A DNA stretch of 21,516 bases from a bacterium (GTDB lineage Bacteria > Patescibacteriota > Minisyncoccia > Phycocordibacterales > UBA1550). The translations under genes were made by a program, and so were the position numbers. Shown here piece by piece: positions 13,792-21,516 of the stretch. Each line of letters begins with the position of its first letter. Position 1 is the first letter of the stretch. The DNA lies in the NCBI GenBank assembly GCA_021812665.1, contig JAKAMX010000009.1:1-21516 (forward strand). The letters are read 5' to 3'. The notes under the pieces were generated by a model, which saw only the letters and a list, made by a program, of their open reading frames with translations, did not search any database and was not told where the DNA came from.

Positions 13792-14541
13792 ATGGAAGAA
13801 GAAAAACAATACACAGCTGAGAACATTGAGGTCACGAGTGCGCAAACAAAAAGTTCCTCGACTCAATCGTTAGCGATTCCCGTTGCGATCGTTATTGCCG
13901 GCCTTGCTATCGCAGTAGCTATTTATTGGGGTGGCAAAGGATCTTCGCAGGTCGCTGCAGCACCAGCTCAAAAAGCTCCGAGTGAAGTATCAGTCGATCC
14001 CGTAACTGAAGCAGACCACCTCTTGGGCGATGCAAATGCAAAAGTTGTTATCGTTGAATATTCTGATACCGAGTGTCCATTCTGCAAATTGTTCCACCCT
14101 ACGCTTAAGCGCATCCTGAGTGATACAGGAACCAGTGGCAACGTCGCATGGGTATACCGCCACTTCCCACTTCCGATCCACTCAAAATCACCCCGCGAAG
14201 CGCAAGCTGTTGAGTGTGCAAACAAAATTGGAGGCAATACAAAGTTCTGGCAATACCTCGATAAAGTTTTTGAGATTACTCCAGCAAACAATCAACTTGA
14301 CTCAGCCGAGCTTCCAAAGATCGCCAAAACAATTGGGCTCGATGTTACCAAATTCAATGCATGCCTCGATAGCGGCGAAATGAAAACAGTCGTCGATAAC
14401 GATGTTGCAAGCGGTACACGCGCCGGTCTCCAAGGCACACCATACTCTGTAATCCTCGTAAACAAAAAAGTTGTCGGATTTATCAATGGCGCACAACCAT
14501 ATGAAACGGTAAAAGCACAAATCTTGGACGCGCTCAAATAA
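13792..14541 (+). CDS. Membrane-anchored DsbA-like thiol:disulfide oxidoreductase
   Basis: A 249-residue protein with a short cytoplasmic N-terminus, one membrane helix (about 27-46), an Ala/Pro-rich linker (50-70) and an extracytoplasmic thioredoxin-fold domain (about 75-249) of the DsbA / DSBA-like type. The active site is CPFC (95-98) after VIVEYSDTE; the cis-proline is in GTPY (215-218). The inserted helical domain contains C142 and C191, a possible second disulfide. It likely forms or isomerises disulfides in exported proteins; no DsbB or VKOR partner is encoded here. It has its own promoter and terminator. Confidence 0.88.
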   Translation: MEEEKQYTAENIEVTSAQTKSSSTQSLAIPVAIVIAGLAIAVAIYWGGKGSSQVAAAPAQKAPSEVSVDPVTEADHLLGDANAKVVIVEYSDTECPFCKLFHPTLKRILSDTGTSGNVAWVYRHFPLPIHSKSPREAQAVECANKIGGNTKFWQYLDKVFEITPANNQLDSAELPKIAKTIGLDVTKFNACLDSGEMKTVVDNDVASGTRAGLQGTPYSVILVNKKVVGFINGAQPYETVKAQILDALK

Positions 14542-14553
14542 TTTTCTTAGGCA

Positions 14554-14588
14554 AGCAAAAACCCTTTATTTTATAAGGGTTTTTTGCT
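14554..14588 (+). terminator. Intrinsic terminator of the DsbA-like gene
   Basis: AGCAAAAACCCTT pairs with AAGGG, a T run and GCT across an AT-rich loop, ending in a run of six T. It lies 12 bp past the stop codon. Confidence 0.8.
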
Positions 14589-14600
14589 GCACTCGGTTCA

Positions 14601-14674
14601 TTGACATCCGCCGCCAGAGCAGCTAGAATCCAGGCAGGAATTGTTCCTACTCAATCGCCCAAACGGAGGATGCC
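14601..14674 (+). promoter_or_regulatory. Consensus promoter, leader hairpin and Shine-Dalgarno site
   Basis: TTGACA (14601-14606), exactly 17 bp, TAGAAT (14624-14629). Transcription would start near 14636, at the base of a hairpin (AGGAA 14636-14640, loop TTG, TTCCT 14644-14648). GGAGGA (14665-14670) then precedes GTG 14675 by four bases. The plan is the same as at 4905-4986. Confidence 0.75.
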
Positions 14675-15061
14675 GTGTCCGATCGATCATTAAATGAATT
14701 CCCTCTACTTTCGTTGTTCTCGCCGAATGACGGCAAGTTCATCGTCGTCATTCTGAGCGACAATAAAGGAGCTCAGAAAACTGTCGTTTGCGGAGGAGAC
14801 AAGAATGACCAGCATTACAATCTTTTTGAAAAGTTCAAAGAGATTGTGCATGAATACAACTTCTCCGCAACTTGCATTGGTGGCGGAAAGTATCTTATTG
14901 TCCCAGATGAACGCGAGGTGTTCATCTGGTCAGAAAGTTTCCATTTTGGCAAAGAACCAGACCGCAGCGTAACCCTCGCCATCTTCCGCGAAACATGCCC
15001 TGGATTTAAGGTCTCAAGCCTCAATTTTTCGGAAATGTACACGAAAGGGCTCAATCTCTAA
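14675..15061 (+). CDS. Janus/Ocnus-type protein, probable phosphohistidine phosphatase
   Basis: A 128-residue soluble protein from a GTG with a strong Shine-Dalgarno site. By recall it lines up along most of its length with the eukaryotic 14-kDa phosphohistidine phosphatase PHPT1 and the Janus/Ocnus family: DGKFIVVIL (19-27) with DGVFKYVLI; QHYNLFEKF (46-54) with YHADIYDKV, placing H47 on the catalytic His53; CIGGGKYLI (67-75) with CLGGGRISH; and SFHFG (88-92) with SMAYG. The PHPT1 residue Lys21 appears replaced by Ile. If active it would remove phosphate from phosphohistidine in proteins. It stands alone with its own promoter and terminator. The assignment was made by eye and not confirmed by a search. 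Confidence 0.65.
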   Translation: MSDRSLNEFPLLSLFSPNDGKFIVVILSDNKGAQKTVVCGGDKNDQHYNLFEKFKEIVHEYNFSATCIGGGKYLIVPDEREVFIWSESFHFGKEPDRSVTLAIFRETCPGFKVSSLNFSEMYTKGLNL

Positions 15062-15065
15062 TCGC

Positions 15066-15093
15066 AAAGCCGCCTCACAATTGAGGCGGCTTT
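15066..15093 (+). terminator. Intrinsic terminator
   Basis: A perfect 12-bp stem (AAAGCCGCCTCA with TGAGGCGGCTTT) around CAAT, followed by TCTTCTTTT. It ends the Janus-like gene and may also help stop the convergent rpoD transcript. Confidence 0.85.
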
Positions 15094-15102
15094 CTTCTTT
15101 TA

Positions 15103-16371
15103 CTAATAGTTTCTTAATTTATCAACCTTGTCATGTGCGCGGATCTTTTCAATCGCTTTTGCTTCAATTTGGCGAATACGTTCGCGTGTCACATTGAACT
15201 CGCGTCCAACTTCTTCAAGTGTGTGCACAATACCGTCGGCAAGACCATGACGCATTTCAAGGATCTTACGCTCCTTTTCTGAAAGGTCAGTAAGAATATC
15301 CTTTACTTGATCAGAAAGAATTCGTTGCGCAGACTCCATATCGGGAGAAAGAATTTTGTCGTCAGCGATAAATTCTCCGAGTGTTGATTTTTCATCATCG
15401 TCGCCAATAGGCTTCTCGAGAGAAACAGTGTCCTGGTTAATATTTTTGATGTTATAGATCTTCTCTACCTCAATACCCATCTCAGTTGCAACTTCGCCAG
15501 GAAGCGGTTCGCGTCCGAGGTCCTGCGACAAGCGACGCACCACTTGTTTGTATTTTGAAATTGTTTCAACCATGTGAACCGGAATACGGATCGTACGTGA
15601 TTGATCTGCGAGGGCGCGTGTTACCGCCTGACGGATCCACCATGTTGCGTATGTTGAAAACTTGTAACCCTTTTCCCAGTCAAATTTCTCAACCGCCTTA
15701 AACAAACCGAGGTTTCCCTCCTGGATCAAGTCGAGGAGTGTGAGATTGGCACTGCGTCCTACGTATTTTTTTGCGATAGAGACAACGAGGCGGAGGTTAG
15801 CGCGGGCAAGAAGATTTTTGCCCTCTTTGTCGCCCTGTTGAATGCGCTGCGCGAGATCGCGCTCGTCAGCCGCAGAAAGGAGTGGATACTGACCAATCTC
15901 CTTGAGGTACATCTGAATTGAGTCGTATGAAGAGTCACCACTCTTGTACACATACTTCTTTGAGGCAGTCAATTCTTCGGGCTCAATTTCCAAAAGCCCG
16001 CCACTTTCTAGCACATCCACGCCTGCATCGTTAAGTTTCTCGTAGAGGGTATCAAGGAACATGACATCCTGCTCGATCATCGGAAACTCTTTCAAAATTT
16101 CATTATACGTAATGAAACCACGCGTTCGTCCTTTGAGAATAAGGCGATTTGCCTTTTCCTCCCACCCTTCCGTAGATTTGCCTCGGTGTGGGCCTTTTTT
16201 AACAACATTTTTAGCAAGCTTTTTTACAACCTGCTTACCCTTGGTCTTAGACACAACCTTCTTGGCGTGAGAAGCGGTCGCCTTTTTCTTTGCCTTTTTT
16301 ACTGCAGCTTTCTTTGGCGCAGATTTTTTTACTACCTTTTTCTTTTTTGTCGACGTATTTTTTTTAGGCAT
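15103..16371 (-). CDS. rpoD: Primary RNA polymerase sigma factor RpoD with lysine-rich N-terminal tail
   Basis: A 422-residue housekeeping sigma factor. Residues 1-65 are a Lys/Ala/Val-rich tail like histone H1 (for example KKAAVKKAKKKATASHAKK). A region 1.1-like part (about 70-125, ANRLILKGRTRGFITYNEIL) follows, then region 1.2 (SIQMYLKEIGQYPLLSAADE), region 2 with FSTYATWWIRQAVTRALADQ (238-257; Q248 and T251 at the -10-reading positions), region 3.0 with HMVE (H266, E269, the extended -10 contacts in E. coli sigma-70), and region 4.2 HTH TLEEVGREFNVTRERIRQIE (384-403). Only 10 bp separate its ATG from the dnaG stop, so it is co-transcribed with dnaG, as in the classic macromolecular synthesis operon. 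Confidence 0.95.
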   Translation of the reverse strand: MPKKNTSTKKKKVVKKSAPKKAAVKKAKKKATASHAKKVVSKTKGKQVVKKLAKNVVKKGPHRGKSTEGWEEKANRLILKGRTRGFITYNEILKEFPMIEQDVMFLDTLYEKLNDAGVDVLESGGLLEIEPEELTASKKYVYKSGDSSYDSIQMYLKEIGQYPLLSAADERDLAQRIQQGDKEGKNLLARANLRLVVSIAKKYVGRSANLTLLDLIQEGNLGLFKAVEKFDWEKGYKFSTYATWWIRQAVTRALADQSRTIRIPVHMVETISKYKQVVRRLSQDLGREPLPGEVATEMGIEVEKIYNIKNINQDTVSLEKPIGDDDEKSTLGEFIADDKILSPDMESAQRILSDQVKDILTDLSEKERKILEMRHGLADGIVHTLEEVGREFNVTRERIRQIEAKAIEKIRAHDKVDKLRNY

Positions 16372-16381
16372 ATGGTGGAAA

Positions 16382-18097
16382 TTATTTTGTTTTTTTATTT
16401 AGCGTGTGTAGTTCCTTTGAAATTTGTTGACACTCAATCAGAAGTTTTTCCGCGAGCGGTATGTTTCCTGCCTGCTCCGCGCGCTTAAGCTCATTCATCT
16501 TCTCCGTAAATTGATCTTTCAGAATTTCTTCAGTCAAGCCTATGAACAACTCTTCTATCTCCTTATCTAGCTCTTCGCTTCCCTGAAACCTCGTCTCAAC
16601 CTCAAAGATGACAGAATCCTTGAGCGCGGTCTCGGTTGGCGGACTACCCTCAAGTTTTACTAGTCGGGCACGATATTCGGGAATGTTATTGAGCGTAGAC
16701 GCCTCCAATCCTTCCTGCCATTTCAATATTCCATTGATGAGGTTACTGATGCGGGTGCGTCGAGCTGTTTGCTGTGTAGCTGGCTTGAGTTTTTGAGCGC
16801 CGTCAACCGTACTGGTTGCGTGCGTAGACTTTCTGACCTCATCCCACACAGCCTCCTCTTTTATACCCAGAAGTTTAGCGGTCTCTCCGACATAGTACCC
16901 TTGGTCGATCGAGCTTTTAAGCAATGCGATGAGTGGTATCACAATTTGAGTGACCCGCGAACGCAGATGTGCTTTGTCCTTGTTCTTTTCAGGAAGAAGC
17001 TCGAGATAAAAGTCTATCACCTGCTTTGCCGTCTCCACTGCGCGAACCCAAGCGGTCGGATCTTTTCGTACCATATCAGCCGGATCAAGCCCGTGTGGAA
17101 GTGCTGCGATTCGCACATTCATATCTTGAGAGAGCGCAAGCTCGATTCCTCGATGGGCAGCAGCAATGCCAGCATCATCCGCGTCAAAAGCAAGGATAAG
17201 ATTTTTGGTGAATCTTTTGATAAGTTCGATATGCTCTGAAGTCAGCGCTGTCCCGGATGAAGCAACAGCGTTTTCTACACCAGACTGATGAGAAAGAATG
17301 AGATCCATCTGCCCTTCTACAAGCACACATGCATCACGCTTGCGCATTGCATCTTTTGCTGGGTAGAAACCAAAGAGCGCGCGAGATTTATGGAAAACCT
17401 CGGTCTCTGGACTATTCACATATTTTGCAGAAGCGGACGCACCGAGCGTCTTCCCTGCTTCCTCTTTCATGATACGCCCCGAGAATGCGATCACGCGTCC
17501 AGAACTATCAGTGATAGGAAACATGATTCTGCCTCGGAAGCGGTCGTAGAACCCTTGCGGTGATCGAACAATGAGACCCGCCTGCTCCATTACTTGCTGA
17601 GATATTCCTTTTTTTGTAAGGAAATCACCGAGCGCACGCCATTCGTCAGGCGCGAAGCCAACACGAAACTTCTTCACGGTCTCACTGGTGAGTCCCCTGT
17701 CTTTCAAGTAGGTTTCCGCTTCGGGAAACTTTGGGAGAACGGCTACGTAGAATTTTGTCGCAAGCTCTAATGCGAGATAGATCGGCGCGCGATCATCCTT
17801 TTCACTAACTTTCTCACGAGTAAGAGTCACTCCAGCGCGGTCGGCAAGAATCTTAAGTGCACCCTGAAAATCCAACCCTTCCATTTCCTCGACAAACGAG
17901 ATGATATCTCCACCACGACTGCAACCAAAACAGTGATAGGTTTGGCGACCCGGCGAGATGAAGAACGAGGGTGTCTTTTCGTTGTGGAACGGACAACACG
18001 CCTTGAAATTACCTCCAGCTTTTTCAAGCTTGAGATATCCCCCCGCGATATCGACGATATTAAGTCGTGATTTGATCTCTTCAATTACTGAAGGCAT
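16382..18097 (-). CDS. dnaG: DNA primase DnaG
   Basis: A 571-residue primase that makes RNA primers for replication. The N-terminal CHC2 zinc domain has CPFHNEKTPSFFISP (35-49) and YHCFGCSRGGD (54-64), with C35, H38, C56 and C59 as zinc ligands. The catalytic core follows (YLKDRGLTSETVKKFRVG at 130-147; NSPETEVFHKS at 228-238). The TOPRIM domain has VEGQMDLI (260-267, catalytic E261) and FDADDAG (304-310). The C-terminal helicase-binding region (about 440-571) is charged and helical. The start ATG 18097 has a weak GGGAC upstream at best. It heads the dnaG-rpoD unit, downstream of rpoC, with a perfect palindrome in the 55-bp gap. Confidence 0.95.
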   Translation of the reverse strand: MPSVIEEIKSRLNIVDIAGGYLKLEKAGGNFKACCPFHNEKTPSFFISPGRQTYHCFGCSRGGDIISFVEEMEGLDFQGALKILADRAGVTLTREKVSEKDDRAPIYLALELATKFYVAVLPKFPEAETYLKDRGLTSETVKKFRVGFAPDEWRALGDFLTKKGISQQVMEQAGLIVRSPQGFYDRFRGRIMFPITDSSGRVIAFSGRIMKEEAGKTLGASASAKYVNSPETEVFHKSRALFGFYPAKDAMRKRDACVLVEGQMDLILSHQSGVENAVASSGTALTSEHIELIKRFTKNLILAFDADDAGIAAAHRGIELALSQDMNVRIAALPHGLDPADMVRKDPTAWVRAVETAKQVIDFYLELLPEKNKDKAHLRSRVTQIVIPLIALLKSSIDQGYYVGETAKLLGIKEEAVWDEVRKSTHATSTVDGAQKLKPATQQTARRTRISNLINGILKWQEGLEASTLNNIPEYRARLVKLEGSPPTETALKDSVIFEVETRFQGSEELDKEIEELFIGLTEEILKDQFTEKMNELKRAEQAGNIPLAEKLLIECQQISKELHTLNKKTK

Positions 18098-18111
18098 AGG
18101 GACAAGATTTT

Positions 18112-18134
18112 TGAATACATAAATTATGTATTCA
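18112..18134. promoter_or_regulatory. 23-bp perfect palindrome upstream of dnaG-rpoD
   Basis: TGAATACATAA (18112-18122), a single central A, then the exact complement TTATGTATTCA (18124-18134). It lies between the rpoC stop (18153) and the dnaG start (18097). On the transcribed strand it is followed by A residues rather than a T run, so it does not look like a terminator. A protein-binding operator or an mRNA hairpin is more likely. Confidence 0.6.
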
Positions 18135-18152
18135 GATTAGCAGCAATTAAGA

Positions 18153-21100
18153 CTACGCTTTGCTTTCCTCTTCTGCTTCACCAGGAAGCTCTGGACCTCG
18201 ATGCTTTGCATTGAAACCAGTTCCTGCTGGAATAAGATTGCCGATGATGACATTTTCCTTGAGACCACGGAGTGTATCTGTTGCACCGCGGATCGCAGTG
18301 TTGATGAGTACGCGTGTCGTATTTTCGAACGAAGCCGCAGACATCCAGCTCTTTGTAGTAAGTGCAACTTCTGAAATACCGAGAACGATTGGCTCGCCCT
18401 TTGCTTTCTTTCCTCCAATCTTTTCAATATTCTCGTTTTCTGCTGCGAGTTCACCCTGCTCAACAACATCACCCTGGTTGAAGCGTGTATCACCAGCGTC
18501 CTTGATCTTGCGGCGTGAGAACATCTGACGAATGATCACTTCGATGTGTTTGCGTGAGATTGATGCACCCTGGAGTTCGTAAATCTTGAGAACCTCAGTC
18601 GTGATGTAATGCTCTGCGGCGTGTTTGCCTGCATACGCAAATACTTCTGCGATATCAGCTGAACCATCGGACATGAAATCTCCTTTGGTTACATTGTCAC
18701 CTGCTTTAACAAACGGAGTTCGTTTTGCTGAAGTGATGTATTCAACTGCCTCACCTTTTTTCTTTGTTGAACCTTCTGCAGGAAGAACCTTGATTACGAG
18801 GTCCTTATCATCTCGCTTAACTTCAAGTACAACACCGTCGGTGTGTGCAATGAGTGCAAGACTCTTTGGTGCGCGACGCTCGAAAATTTCTTCAACACGA
18901 GGAAGACCCATCGTAATGTCTCCACCTGCTGACGCAATACCGCCGGCGTGGAATGTACGCATGGTGAGCTGAGTACCTGGCTCACCGATTGCCTGTGCGG
19001 CAACGATACCTACTGGCTCGCCGATCTTTACGAGTTCGTTGCGGGCAATATCAAGCCCGTAACACTTGCGACAAATACCGTATGCGGTCTTGCATGAAAG
19101 TGGTGAACGAACCATTGCTTCGGTAATACCTGCTGCTTCTGCTGCCTTTGCATCACGGCTTGTCATGAGGTGGCCTTTTTTGAAAAGCACTTCACCGCTC
19201 GCTGTTGCAAGATCCTGTGTCAAAATGCGACCACGGAGGTTGCGTGCGAGTGGAATATCAAATCCAACAAGGTTCTCCTTGCGAATAAGTTCTCCTTCTT
19301 TCTCTCCGCAATCTTCCTCGGTGATGATTGCATCCTGTGCAACATCAACGATACGACGAGTGAGGTAACCGGCCTTTGCGGTGTTGAGGGCTGTATCGGC
19401 AAGACCTTTTCGTGAACCGTGAGTAGTAATGAAGTATTCTACTGGCGACAAACCTTCTTTCGATGAAGGAATAATTGGGAAGTCGATTGCGCGACCGGCA
19501 GTGTTGGTGATAAGACCGTACATACCTCCCATGAGCACAACCTGCGAGATAGAACCGCGGGCACCTGACTTCAACATGTCTTCAACGGAACCGTTCTTCT
19601 GAAGTGTTCCAGGCATGTGTTTTTCGATTTCAGTACGAGCACCCTGCCATACTTCGATCGTGCGGCGGTAACGCTCATCTTCTGAGAGCAAACCTTCGTT
19701 AAATTCACCACGAATTTCATCTGCTTCTGTCTGCGCTTTCGCAACAATACCCTTCTTTGCTTCTGGGATCTTGATGTCGTCGATACCCCAGGTGATACCT
19801 GACTTCATCACATACTTGAATCCGAAGTCCTTAATTTTATCGAGGATCGCTGGTGTCGCATCTACACCGTAGATGTTGATGAGTTCATCGATAAGACTCT
19901 CGAGCTCCTTCTTTGTGATTTCCTTGTTTACGTATGGGAAATCAGATGGGAACACACCGTTGAACAAGAGACGACCAACTGTTGTCTCAAATACCTGACC
20001 GCCGAATGCGGCGTACTTTGGAGTGTTTGTTGCCATCACCTTGATCTTTGCGCGGTACGAAAGCTCGTTGAAGTCGTACGCAGTGATTGCGCTGTTTGGT
20101 GTTGGGAACATTTTTCCTTCACCCTTTTCACCCTCAACAATCTTGGTCATTGAGTAACAACCGAGAGGAATATCGAGCTTCGGGTTTACGATAGGATCGC
20201 CGTTTCCAGGACCGAGCAAGTTCTTGTTTGATGCCATGAGTGCACCTGCTTCATCTTGCGCAACGCGGAAGAGTGGCACGTGAACAGCCATTTGGTCTCC
20301 GTCGAAGTCTGCGTTGAACGCCGTACATACGAGTGGGTGAACCTGGATTGCGTTTCCTTCGATAAGGATTGGGTGGAACGCCTGAATACCGAGACGGTGC
20401 AAAGTAGGAGCACGGTTCAAAAGAACGTACTTGCCCTTGATCACCTCTTCGAGGATTTCCCAAACTTCAGCAACGCTGTCGTCGATGAGCTTGTTTGCGC
20501 CACGAATGTTGTATGCGAGTTCGCGCTCAAGAATTTTTGAAATAATAAATGGACGGAAAAGCTCGAGTGCCATGTGTTTTGGAAGTCCGCACTGGTCGAG
20601 GTGGAGTTTTGGTCCAACAACGATCACCGAACGACCTGAGTAGTCCACACGCTTTCCAAGAAGGTTCTGGCGGAAGAGACCCTGCTTGCCTTTCAATGTG
20701 TCTGCGAGAGACTTCAAGGTTCGCTTCTGTGCCTGATTCATTGCAACTGACTGTACGCGACGAATCGAGTTGTCGATAAGTGAGTCAACAGCCTCCTGGA
20801 GAATACGCTTCTCGTTGCGGAGGATCACATCTGGTGCGCCGATTTCCTTGAGCTTCTTCAAACGGTTGTTGCGGTTGATCACGCGACGGTACAAATCGTT
20901 GAGATCTGATGTAGCATGACGACCTCCTTCGAGAGCAACCATTGGGCGAAGTGCTGGTGGGATGATTGGGATTACGGTGAGGAACATCCACTCTGGGCGT
21001 ACGCCTGAGCTGATCATCGACTTGATGATACCGAGACGCTTGTGAAGTTTCGCACGCTCAACAGCGCCAGCTTTTTCAAGCTCTGCTTCGAGTTTCTCAG

Positions 21101-21516
21101 CAAGCTTTGTGAGGTCAAGCTTCTTGAAGATGTTGTAGATTGCCTCAGCACCGATTCCAACTTCAAATGCAGTACCGTAGCGCAAGCCATACTTGTGGTA
21201 TGTTGCTTCGTCGATAACACGACCAGCAACGAGTGATTCGATTTCGCGCTTTGAGTTGAGCAAAAGCTCCTTCAATTTTTCCTTTCCTTTTTCGTCAGTA
21301 AGATTCTTTGACTTTGTCTTGTACTCGCTGTCGAGATCCTTCATGAGGCGCTCACACTCTGCCTCATTCACGCTCGTGATGATGTACCCCGCAAAGTAGA
21401 TAACTTTTTCGAGATCTACGATAGGAAGGTTCAAGATGAGACCGATGCGTGATGGGATTGAGCGGAGGAACCAAATGTGTGCAACGGGTGTTGCGAGTTC
21501 AATGTGGCCCATGCGC
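18153..21516 (-). CDS. rpoC: RNA polymerase beta-prime subunit RpoC (5' end outside window)
   Basis: 1120 codons of the catalytic beta-prime subunit. The frame is still open at the window edge: the first residues seen are RMGHIELATPVAHIWFLRS, which lie about 100 residues into the protein, so the true start and the N-terminal zinc ribbon are missing and the ATG at 21512 is internal. Key parts: KQGLFRQNLLGKRVDYSGRS; the active-site NADFDGD (20295-20315), which holds the catalytic Mg; the bridge-helix/trigger-loop region THGSRKGLADTALNTAKAGY; and the second zinc site, EEDCGEKEG with CKTAYGICRKCYG. The gene ends in an acidic tail (EEAEEESKA) with no terminator before dnaG, so read-through into dnaG-rpoD is plausible. 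Confidence 0.97.
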   Translation of the reverse strand, partial: RMGHIELATPVAHIWFLRSIPSRIGLILNLPIVDLEKVIYFAGYIITSVNEAECERLMKDLDSEYKTKSKNLTDEKGKEKLKELLLNSKREIESLVAGRVIDEATYHKYGLRYGTAFEVGIGAEAIYNIFKKLDLTKLAEKLEAELEKAGAVERAKLHKRLGIIKSMISSGVRPEWMFLTVIPIIPPALRPMVALEGGRHATSDLNDLYRRVINRNNRLKKLKEIGAPDVILRNEKRILQEAVDSLIDNSIRRVQSVAMNQAQKRTLKSLADTLKGKQGLFRQNLLGKRVDYSGRSVIVVGPKLHLDQCGLPKHMALELFRPFIISKILERELAYNIRGANKLIDDSVAEVWEILEEVIKGKYVLLNRAPTLHRLGIQAFHPILIEGNAIQVHPLVCTAFNADFDGDQMAVHVPLFRVAQDEAGALMASNKNLLGPGNGDPIVNPKLDIPLGCYSMTKIVEGEKGEGKMFPTPNSAITAYDFNELSYRAKIKVMATNTPKYAAFGGQVFETTVGRLLFNGVFPSDFPYVNKEITKKELESLIDELINIYGVDATPAILDKIKDFGFKYVMKSGITWGIDDIKIPEAKKGIVAKAQTEADEIRGEFNEGLLSEDERYRRTIEVWQGARTEIEKHMPGTLQKNGSVEDMLKSGARGSISQVVLMGGMYGLITNTAGRAIDFPIIPSSKEGLSPVEYFITTHGSRKGLADTALNTAKAGYLTRRIVDVAQDAIITEEDCGEKEGELIRKENLVGFDIPLARNLRGRILTQDLATASGEVLFKKGHLMTSRDAKAAEAAGITEAMVRSPLSCKTAYGICRKCYGLDIARNELVKIGEPVGIVAAQAIGEPGTQLTMRTFHAGGIASAGGDITMGLPRVEEIFERRAPKSLALIAHTDGVVLEVKRDDKDLVIKVLPAEGSTKKKGEAVEYITSAKRTPFVKAGDNVTKGDFMSDGSADIAEVFAYAGKHAAEHYITTEVLKIYELQGASISRKHIEVIIRQMFSRRKIKDAGDTRFNQGDVVEQGELAAENENIEKIGGKKAKGEPIVLGISEVALTTKSWMSAASFENTTRVLINTAIRGATDTLRGLKENVIIGNLIPAGTGFNAKHRGPELPGEAEEESKA

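Noticed and set aside
18112..18134. Palindrome as rpoC terminator
   Set aside because: AT-rich stem and no T run downstream on the transcribed strand.
1..21516. CRISPR arrays, tRNA or rRNA genes, insertion sequences, phage genes
   Set aside because: No spaced direct repeats, cloverleaf, rRNA signature or transposase/integrase motifs were seen by eye; a covariance-model scan was not possible.

Overview
The window most likely comes from a Patescibacteria/CPR bacterium, probably of the Parcubacteria group. This rests on gene content and style: dense packing, a SET-domain methyltransferase, a Janus/Ocnus-type protein, many small unknown membrane or secreted proteins, and a lysine-rich extension on the primary sigma factor. 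Most genes lack a Shine-Dalgarno sequence, and several start codons lie almost on top of extended -10 promoters. TGA is used as a stop codon (first P-type ATPase, znuC-like gene), which argues against lineages that recode UGA. The taxonomic call is inference and was not checked against any database.

Layout. Positions 1-2068 hold accessory genes: a truncated MFS exporter (-) divergent from a DoxX-like membrane protein (+), a 48-residue basic protein (-) and an alanine-rich secreted repeat protein (-). Positions 2143-3467 hold an ECF sigma factor, a probable membrane anti-sigma factor and a 70-residue partner, ending in a terminator buried inside the convergent membrane-hydrolase gene. A PAP2 phosphatase and a small unknown protein follow. 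Positions 4905-5468 are a self-contained cassette (consensus promoter, leader hairpin, SD, GTG start, terminator) for a membrane-anchored repeat protein. A SET methyltransferase (-) is divergent from two tandem P-type ATPases (5973-9790), followed by an FAD-linked oxidase.

Positions 11486-13675 run leftward: a ZnuB-like permease, its ZnuC-like ATPase and the ribosome-assembly GTPase YsxC/EngB. Then come a membrane-anchored DsbA-like protein (+) and a second self-contained cassette (14601-15093) encoding a probable Janus/Ocnus phosphohistidine phosphatase. The right third is informational and leftward: rpoD, dnaG and the 3' part of rpoC, with a perfect 23-bp palindrome between rpoC and dnaG.

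How it fits together. Metal handling (two unusual ATPases, an ABC importer without a binding protein here) and envelope or redox functions (DoxX-like, DsbA-like, PAP2, secreted protein with two terminal cysteines) dominate the accessory part. Regulation is mostly by extended -10 promoters with very short leaders, which fits the conserved His and Glu in region 3.0 of the RpoD encoded here. The strongest candidates for something undescribed are the two P-type ATPases whose membrane CPC motif is replaced by acidic CADD/SAED, the two cassette-style genes, and the symmetric overlapping promoter pair at 665-693. No tRNA, rRNA, CRISPR array or insertion sequence was seen. No stretch longer than 300 bases lacks a gene.
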